A DNA stretch of 64,000 nucleotides from Bacteroides finegoldii DSM 17565. GTDB taxonomy: Bacteria > Bacteroidota > Bacteroidia > Bacteroidales > Bacteroidaceae. A program made the position numbers and the translations under genes. This document shows positions 58,533 to 64,000 of the stretch, piece by piece (the first letter of the stretch is position 1; each line of letters starts with the position of its first letter). The notes under the pieces were generated by a model, which saw nothing but the letters and a program-made list of their open reading frames with translations, searched no databases and was not told where the DNA came from. The DNA lies in contig NZ_GG688326.1 of NCBI RefSeq assembly GCF_000156195.1, positions 141,611-205,610 on the forward strand, read 5' to 3'.

Positions 58533-59222
58533 ATGAAACGGATAGCAATAATTCCTGCACGTTCTGGTTCTAAGGGACTTAAAGATAAGAATATCATAGA
58601 GCTATGTGGGAAGCCTCTTATGGCGTATTCGATAGAAGCTGCATTAGGTACTGGATTATTTGAGCATGTCATTGTTTCTACTGATTCAGAACACTACGCA
58701 GACATCTCTCGCCAATATGGCGCAGAGACAATGATGAGAGGTGAAAGGCTCTCTGATGATAAAGCCACAACATATATGGTTTTGAAAGACATACTTAAAA
58801 ATAGATTAACTGAAACTATTGATTATTTTGTACTTCTCCAGCCAACATCTCCTCTTCGTACATCTGCGCATATTGAAGAGGCTATAAAAAAGTTCGAATC
58901 AAGGTATCAAGAGTTTGATTTTCTTGTATCTATGAAGGACTCTGAATATGCAAGAGTGCTTGTGAACCCTATTGATGAGGATGAAAGTCTAAAATATTTT
59001 GATACGGATTTCGCTAATTATCGACGCCAAAACTTCAAAGATTATTCTCCCAATGGAGCTATCTTTATTGCTAAACCAAAGGAATATTTAGAGAGAAAGC
59101 ATTTTTTTGGTTCTCGTACTATTGCATATTGTATGAATAAAATAGATTCGATAGATATTGATGATAATATTGACTACCAATTAGCTAAAATATTGTTGGA
59201 AAATAAGCAAGTACTAAAATAG
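58533..59222 (+). CDS. neuA: CMP-N-acetylneuraminic acid synthetase (acylneuraminate cytidylyltransferase)
   Basis: A 229-residue cytidylyltransferase with IIPARSGSKGLKDKNI (residues 5-20), the CTP-binding loop, and LLQPTSPLRTSAHIEEAI. SPNGAIFIA and the end IDSIDIDDNIDYQLA complete the family pattern. It activates sialic acid as CMP-sugar for a sialyltransferase. It starts 6 bases after neuC. Confidence 0.93.
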   Translation: MKRIAIIPARSGSKGLKDKNIIELCGKPLMAYSIEAALGTGLFEHVIVSTDSEHYADISRQYGAETMMRGERLSDDKATTYMVLKDILKNRLTETIDYFVLLQPTSPLRTSAHIEEAIKKFESRYQEFDFLVSMKDSEYARVLVNPIDEDESLKYFDTDFANYRRQNFKDYSPNGAIFIAKPKEYLERKHFFGSRTIAYCMNKIDSIDIDDNIDYQLAKILLENKQVLK

Positions 59223-59283
59223 GAAGACTTATTTAATTATTATGAAGTTTTCGAAATGAGGATATTATAGTTTATAAATAAGA

Positions 59284-59956
59284 ATGCAAATGAGTTTTAT
59301 AGCATTAATGAAAAATATTCTTAAACCTCTAAAGAATCGCTTGTACTCTTTATCCTTGTATTTACAGAATTAATGGAGATAATGATGTTAGGCTAAATGG
59401 AGCGAATCTTCGGAGAGTAAAGATAAGAATCAAAGGAAGTAGCAATAAAATATATATAGAATCAATCCAAACGATTGAGGATACGATTATTAATGTAAAT
59501 TACAGTAAATCAGAAATTTATATTCTGTGTTGTGTTAGCAATTTGAATATCATGATAATGGATGATGGGAGTAGTGTGACGATAGGAAACAAAACTACAA
59601 TCAATGGGGCTGAATTTTGGGTTACAGAAGGAAAAGATATCACAGTAGGTGAAGGTTATATGTTTGTAAAGAATATTAAATTGATTACAGGGGATACTCA
59701 TGCCATATTTCAGAATGGTAAGCGATTAAATAAGGGAGGTTCTATTTCTATTAGTAATCATGTTTGGATTGGTGCTAATGCAAAAATAATGAAAGGTATA
59801 GTGATGCTTTTGGGATCTATTATTGGCAATGCATCATTGGTTACCAAAGTGCTCGAAGAAGAAAATGCTATATATGTAGGAACTCTAACGAAGTTGATTA
59901 AAAACAATATTTGTTGGTATAGAGATAAGAAGTATAGATTACTTGATGCGTTATAG
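59284..59956 (+). pseudogene. Hexapeptide-repeat acyltransferase, frameshifted N-terminus
   Basis: From ATG 59284 a frame reads MKNILKPLKNRLYSLSLYL and stops near 59375. The next frame carries on with RINGDNDVRLNGANL, then IKGSSNKIYIESI, and through to 59956. The latter part has left-handed beta-helix repeats (SVTIGNKTTING, DITVGEGYMF) and the HVWIGANAKIMKGI acceptor-site region of LbetaH acetyltransferases. The final GTLTKLIKNNICWYRD replaces the usual GNPAK motif. Translation from ATG 59543 would give 137 residues lacking the start of the helix. It probably once acetylated a capsule sugar. Confidence 0.65.
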
Positions 59957-60021
59957 GTTTACAGTGGTATAATTAATTAAACAAACTATAGTGAGTAATT
60001 AAAAATTAGTTATATTAATCA

Positions 60022-61563
60022 ATGACAAGCAGAATACAGAAGTCTATAAAAAATGCCAAAGTGAACGTGATATTTTATGTTATCACGGCAGTTTTGGCTT
60101 TCTTCTCTCGTAAAGTTTTTTTAGATAATCTTGGCACAGAGTTCTTGGGATTGTCATCAACGTTAGGCGATATACTCAATTTGATGAATATCACAGAACT
60201 AGGGATTGGCACTGCTGTTGGTGTTACTCTTTATAAGCCTTTGTTTAATGATGAGAGAGAGAAAATAAGTGATATTATATCGGTGTATGGATTCCTTTAT
60301 TCCCGTATAGGTATATTAATAGGTAGTGTCAGTTTTATATTTTCATGCTTTTTCCCGTTAATGTTTAAGGATATAAATATTCCATTATGGTTGGTGTATT
60401 TCATGTTCTTCTCAATGGTATATGGTGCTCTGCTTAGTTATTTTGTTAATTATAAGCAGATTATTCTTTCTGCATCGCAGAACAACTATGTAATAATGTA
60501 TCGCTATAACATTATTACTGCTGTTAAGACGGTGTTACAGATGATGTCATCATTACTGCCATTTTGTTATATTTGGTGGATATGTTTGGAGATTGTTGCG
60601 GGAACAGTAAACTCGATCATTCTTCATTTTTCAGTGAAGAAACGTTATCCATGGCTAAATACTTCAATTAAATCGGGAAGAGCAAAATTTAAAGACTACA
60701 AAGACTTGTGGGTAAGGACAAAGCAAGTTTTTGCATTTAAGTTATCTCATTTAATATTTAACGGGTCAATAAACATTTTTATAAGTATTTTTTCTTCATT
60801 GTCTATGGTTGCAATATATGGCAATTATAATATGTTGATGTCTAAAATAACAGCCTTTTTTGATGGTCTATTTATTGGTATGGGAGCTAGTATAGGAAAT
60901 TTAATAGCAGAGGGTAATAAAGAAAAATTACTTAAAGTATTTTTTGAACTTATGAGTTTAAGATATTTTGTTGCAGGACTGTGCAGTATAACGCTTTATT
61001 TTGCTGTCCCAAAGTTAATTCTTGTATGGTTAGGTGAAGAATATATTATGCCTCAATTAGTTCTCATACTGATGTCTATTCATATTTTCATACTTCAAGC
61101 GCGTCTTACTGTGACAAATTTTAAAGATGCTTATGGATTGTTTCAAGATGTGTGGGCTCCAATAGCAGAGGTGTTTATTAGCATGTCTCTATCATTAATA
61201 TTAGGTAAGTATTTTGGATTGCCTGGTATCTTATTTGCTTTTACAATAGCAGATCTGCTTATAAAAATTTGTTGGCAACCATATTATTTATTTAAAAATG
61301 GTTTCCAAATGTCCATAATTAAAGAATATCTACCTGTGTTTTTAAAATATGTTGTTATCCTTTGTATAACAATATGTGGTGTTTTGTATGTGGAAGGAGG
61401 AATTAGTTCTTTGGTTAATTCAACTTCAATGATTGGTGCTTTTATGTATAGTTTTATTATTGGATGTTTAATTTTATTTCTCCTTACCATATTCTTTATG
61501 TGTTTCGACAAAAACTTTAGATTTTTAATGATTCACGTTAGAGATTATTGGAAAAATAAATAA
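60022..61563 (+). CDS. Wzx-type polysaccharide flippase
   Basis: A 513-residue inner-membrane protein with about 12-14 hydrophobic helices of the MOP superfamily. The opening NVIFYVITAVLAFFSRKVFLDNLGTEFLGL is typical of capsule repeat-unit flippases, as is the central FNGSINIFISIFSSLSMVAIYGNYN. It moves lipid-linked repeat units to the periplasmic face. No Wzy polymerase is seen yet; it probably lies beyond the right edge. Confidence 0.88.
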   Translation: MTSRIQKSIKNAKVNVIFYVITAVLAFFSRKVFLDNLGTEFLGLSSTLGDILNLMNITELGIGTAVGVTLYKPLFNDEREKISDIISVYGFLYSRIGILIGSVSFIFSCFFPLMFKDINIPLWLVYFMFFSMVYGALLSYFVNYKQIILSASQNNYVIMYRYNIITAVKTVLQMMSSLLPFCYIWWICLEIVAGTVNSIILHFSVKKRYPWLNTSIKSGRAKFKDYKDLWVRTKQVFAFKLSHLIFNGSINIFISIFSSLSMVAIYGNYNMLMSKITAFFDGLFIGMGASIGNLIAEGNKEKLLKVFFELMSLRYFVAGLCSITLYFAVPKLILVWLGEEYIMPQLVLILMSIHIFILQARLTVTNFKDAYGLFQDVWAPIAEVFISMSLSLILGKYFGLPGILFAFTIADLLIKICWQPYYLFKNGFQMSIIKEYLPVFLKYVVILCITICGVLYVEGGISSLVNSTSMIGAFMYSFIIGCLILFLLTIFFMCFDKNFRFLMIHVRDYWKNK

Positions 61564-61566
61564 TGT

Positions 61567-62748
61567 ATGATGTTTTTCGATATCTTATATTCTTTTGTTC
61601 AATTGATTAAGCACATTTTGTTTGGCAAAAATATAGATGTAATTCTATATTATCCGCAACATTTTAATCGTTCAACTAAAGGTACGAATCCTTATTTTGA
61701 TTCGATAGTTGAGATTTGCAAAGAGAATGGAGTAAAATATCTTATAATGGAAGAACCTGATAGTGGTACTTCTAATCCTCGCGATCCTCAGTGTATGAAA
61801 GCAGATGCTTTCTTTTGGATTGTGACGATAATGCGTAAGCTGATGCGTGTTGGTCATAAAGGAAAAGCACCTGTAGAGATAGATGCGAATATAGCTCATT
61901 TTTGGGATGCAATTACCTTTCATAAGTTTAGAGCAAAGAGGTATATTACAATCTCAAACTCTATGATTGATGTTTTAGCTGAGTTAAATCCAAACGGAAT
62001 AGTGTACGATTACCAACATGGAATCATATTTAATGGACATCCGGGATATTTCGTAGAAAAAGACTATTTGGTACCTTCATATATAAAGTCCAATAGACGT
62101 GTCATGTTATGGGGAACGCTTTATCGACGCGCTTTTGATGGGGCTTTGTTCAAAGATGAATTATATAAGAGGATAAAAGTGGTTGGTTATCCAATACGAA
62201 ATTCTGTGATTGATATTGTATATCAAAAACGAGAGTGTGTTATAATATCTTTACAAATAACATCAGATGGTGAAATGTGGTATAAGCATTCGCCTAAGAT
62301 GTTGTATGAGTGCTTGGAGCAATTGGATAAATGGGGTTATAAGGTGTTGTTGAAGCACCATCCTCGTTTTAATAATGAGGTAGATTTGAGTGATGTCACT
62401 ACAAAATATCCGTTTGTAGAGTTTACCACAAAAACATTAATAGAGTTGGTTCCTTTAGCTTTATTCCACATTACATGGAGTTCTACTACTAGTTTCGAAT
62501 ATGCAAATTTTGGTGTTCCTACTTTTTTCTTGGTTGATGAGATGTTGTCTCATGGTACAACAATCTTTTATGAACAATATCGCTATCCTCTTTATGAAAG
62601 TATGAGTTTATTAGAGGTGGGAACACGGATAGCGGACAAGCAGGTCTATGAAGAAGATTGTAAGGTTGTAAAGGAGTGGTATGATAGTGCATACGCTTCG
62701 TTTAACAGACAGCAGGTATTAAAAATACTCACAGGAAATGAAGACTAA
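61567..62748 (+). CDS. Putative capsule glycosyltransferase, sialyltransferase-like features
   Basis: A 393-residue protein without membrane segments. No standard family name is obvious. The C-terminal half looks like a GT-B donor domain: ISLQITSDGEMWYKHSP, KVLLKHHPRFNNEVD, FHITWSSTTSFEYANFGVPTF. An acidic-acidic-Gly-like element, an HP motif and an SS/ST motif in this order resemble bacterial sialyltransferases. With neuBCA directly upstream, a CMP-sialic acid-using enzyme is plausible. The alternative is another GT-B transferase or a phosphotransferase-like capsule enzyme. Starts 3 bases after Wzx, overlaps the GT4 gene by 11 bases. Confidence 0.6.
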   Translation: MMFFDILYSFVQLIKHILFGKNIDVILYYPQHFNRSTKGTNPYFDSIVEICKENGVKYLIMEEPDSGTSNPRDPQCMKADAFFWIVTIMRKLMRVGHKGKAPVEIDANIAHFWDAITFHKFRAKRYITISNSMIDVLAELNPNGIVYDYQHGIIFNGHPGYFVEKDYLVPSYIKSNRRVMLWGTLYRRAFDGALFKDELYKRIKVVGYPIRNSVIDIVYQKRECVIISLQITSDGEMWYKHSPKMLYECLEQLDKWGYKVLLKHHPRFNNEVDLSDVTTKYPFVEFTTKTLIELVPLALFHITWSSTTSFEYANFGVPTFFLVDEMLSHGTTIFYEQYRYPLYESMSLLEVGTRIADKQVYEEDCKVVKEWYDSAYASFNRQQVLKILTGNED

Positions 62749-63802
62749 AAAGATAAAAGTGTTCCTTGGAGGATACGTTAATTACACTAATGCGCAAAAT
62801 TTGAATTGTCGTGCTTTGGCGAAATATCTTAATAAGGGGAAGATTGAGTGTGCGGCAATGCTTTTTCCAAATGGTAATTTGAGTGTGGATAGTGATTTGG
62901 TTGGCATAAAGTTGTTTAAGTGTTTGCGTCCTCAATGTTATTTTCGTTATCTTACATATTTGAGAGGTATTATGTGGTGTGACGTGGCATATTTGCCAAA
63001 AGGTGAAATATGGGAGTTCTGTAGTAGGTGTCTGAAGTGGTTTGGTAAGAAGTCGTTCACCACTGTTGAGGGGGTCATATCAGGTACAAATCTAGATAAA
63101 TCTATTGTATCTTATGGCTCTAAGGAAGCTATTGTAAACGTCTATAGCTTTACAACGAAGACCTATGCTATTACTAAATACATGTCTGAGAAGAATAAGG
63201 AATTGCTGGGGATTAATTCTGACGGAGTGCTGTATTTAGGTATTGACACAGAGCTATTTCAACCTCAAAGTAGACCTAGAGATAAGTTACATAATATAGC
63301 GTTTATAGGTAATAATATTCGCTATAAGGGTATTGATGATTTCTATGCAATAGCAGAGAAGTTTCCGGAGCTCACTTTTCATATAGTTGGTGGTGGTATT
63401 GGTTATGATGTAGTTGAGGAAATTGGATCCAAAGGACTGAGGAACTGTGTCTATCATGGTTTAATGGACCATACTCAAATATCGGAGTTTCTCAAAGGTA
63501 TTGATTTGCACATTTTTCCTTCTCGTTCTGAAGGCTTTCCAAAAGTAACACTTGAAACGGCAGCTATGGGGGTACCGTCCATTGTTTATTCAGATTATGG
63601 GGCCTCGGAATGGATTACCACAGGGAAAAATGGTTATGTGGTTGATAAAATAGATGATATAGAGGTGATACTCAAAGATCTTCAGCAAAGTCCTTGGAAA
63701 CTCAATACTCTTGCGGACGAAGCTATAAAATTGGCTGAATCATTTGATTGGCGGGTGCTTATTAAAGATTGGGAGAAGGTAATAGAAAATTTGGTTAGAT
63801 AA
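62738..63802 (+). CDS. Glycosyltransferase family 4
   Basis: A 354-residue GT-B enzyme. The donor half has IAFIGNNIRYKGIDDFYAIA (about 188), FHIVGGGIGYDVVEEIG, LKGIDLHIFPSRSEGFPKVTLE (the E-x7-E type motif) and AAMGVPSIVYSDYGASEWI, all standard GT4. It adds one sugar to the capsule repeat unit on the cytoplasmic face. Donor and linkage cannot be read. It overlaps the upstream transferase gene by 11 bases. Confidence 0.88.
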   Translation: MKTKKIKVFLGGYVNYTNAQNLNCRALAKYLNKGKIECAAMLFPNGNLSVDSDLVGIKLFKCLRPQCYFRYLTYLRGIMWCDVAYLPKGEIWEFCSRCLKWFGKKSFTTVEGVISGTNLDKSIVSYGSKEAIVNVYSFTTKTYAITKYMSEKNKELLGINSDGVLYLGIDTELFQPQSRPRDKLHNIAFIGNNIRYKGIDDFYAIAEKFPELTFHIVGGGIGYDVVEEIGSKGLRNCVYHGLMDHTQISEFLKGIDLHIFPSRSEGFPKVTLETAAMGVPSIVYSDYGASEWITTGKNGYVVDKIDDIEVILKDLQQSPWKLNTLADEAIKLAESFDWRVLIKDWEKVIENLVR

Positions 63803-63845
63803 TACACATTGTTAATAAAATTACTTTTGTAAAAAGTATATAAAA

Positions 63846-64000
63846 GTGCTGAATTCATTTTTACTGTTTTTTGTATTGTTTGTAGTGTTGAGACTATGTT
63901 CTTATGTTGATAATAAGAAAACTTCATTACCGTCATATTTTATTTGTGATAACTTGATATTATGTAAAGACGTATTGTCATTGTCTAATACTTCAGTATA
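63846..64000 (+). CDS. Possible start of the next capsule gene (3' end outside window)
   Basis: A frame opens at GTG 63846 (LNSFLLFFVLFVVLRLCSYV) and stays open to the right edge for 51 codons. The start is hydrophobic, as in a membrane protein such as Wzy, but there is no ATG and no recognisable motif. The gap from the GT4 stop is short, so a gene is expected here. Confidence 0.3.
   Translation, partial: MLNSFLLFFVLFVVLRLCSYVDNKKTSLPSYFICDNLILCKDVLSLSNTSV

Overview
The window reads as a chromosomal segment of a Bacteroides species of the B. thetaiotaomicron/ovatus type. The evidence is a GH97 lipoprotein, the Bacteroidetes ATP synthase gene order (beta-epsilon first), UpxY-type capsule regulation, promoters of the form TAnnTTTG (sometimes with TTTG 19-20 bases upstream) and weak Shine-Dalgarno signals. 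The species call is an inference from gene content and remembered gene order, not from a search. I see no rRNA, tRNA, CRISPR array or complete insertion sequence.

Region 1 (1-21.7 kb) is mostly housekeeping: the end of nagA, a GH97 alpha-glucosidase-type enzyme, an acyl-CoA ligase, a K+/H+ antiporter, a collapsed crp/hcp relic, a frameshifted beta-barrel gene, a phosphoesterase lipoprotein, a MATE pump, a HAD phosphatase, panB, an MFS transporter, a RelA-type (p)ppGpp synthetase, a DUF4301 protein, a CAT-like acyltransferase, a PagL-like outer membrane protein, a Crp-type regulator, a membrane acyltransferase and purT.

Region 2 (22.2-43.6 kb) holds the F1Fo ATP synthase operon. The gamma gene, atpG, is split by a one-base frameshift in a G run. 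A Pif1/RecD-like helicase with an HRDC domain follows, then a two-piece LysO lysine exporter, a probable short non-coding RNA on the minus strand, an aspartate decarboxylase with an AspT-type aspartate/alanine exchanger (a PMF-generating pair), fhs, glyA, a PorT-like protein, a flavin reductase and pyrBI. purT, fhs and glyA all serve formate and one-carbon metabolism.

Region 3 (44.0-64.0 kb) is a capsular polysaccharide locus that runs off the right edge. It starts with a tyrosine recombinase and a segment of about 250 bp flanked by 25-bp inverted repeats. Each repeat has the 9-7-9 layout of a tyrosine-recombinase site. The only good promoter in the segment points away from the capsule genes, so the assembled state is OFF. 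upxY, a WbpM/CapD-like dehydratase, Wza and Wzc come next, then a CapE-CapF-CapG trio for UDP-L-FucNAc, a relic EcsC-family gene with three in-frame TAA codons, and neuD-neuB-neuC-neuA for CMP-sialic acid. The last genes are a broken acetyltransferase, Wzx, a candidate sialyltransferase-like glycosyltransferase and a GT4 glycosyltransferase. From about 54.7 kb the DNA becomes visibly AT-rich, consistent with a transferred capsule cassette. The predicted product is a phase-variable capsule containing L-FucNAc and sialic acid.
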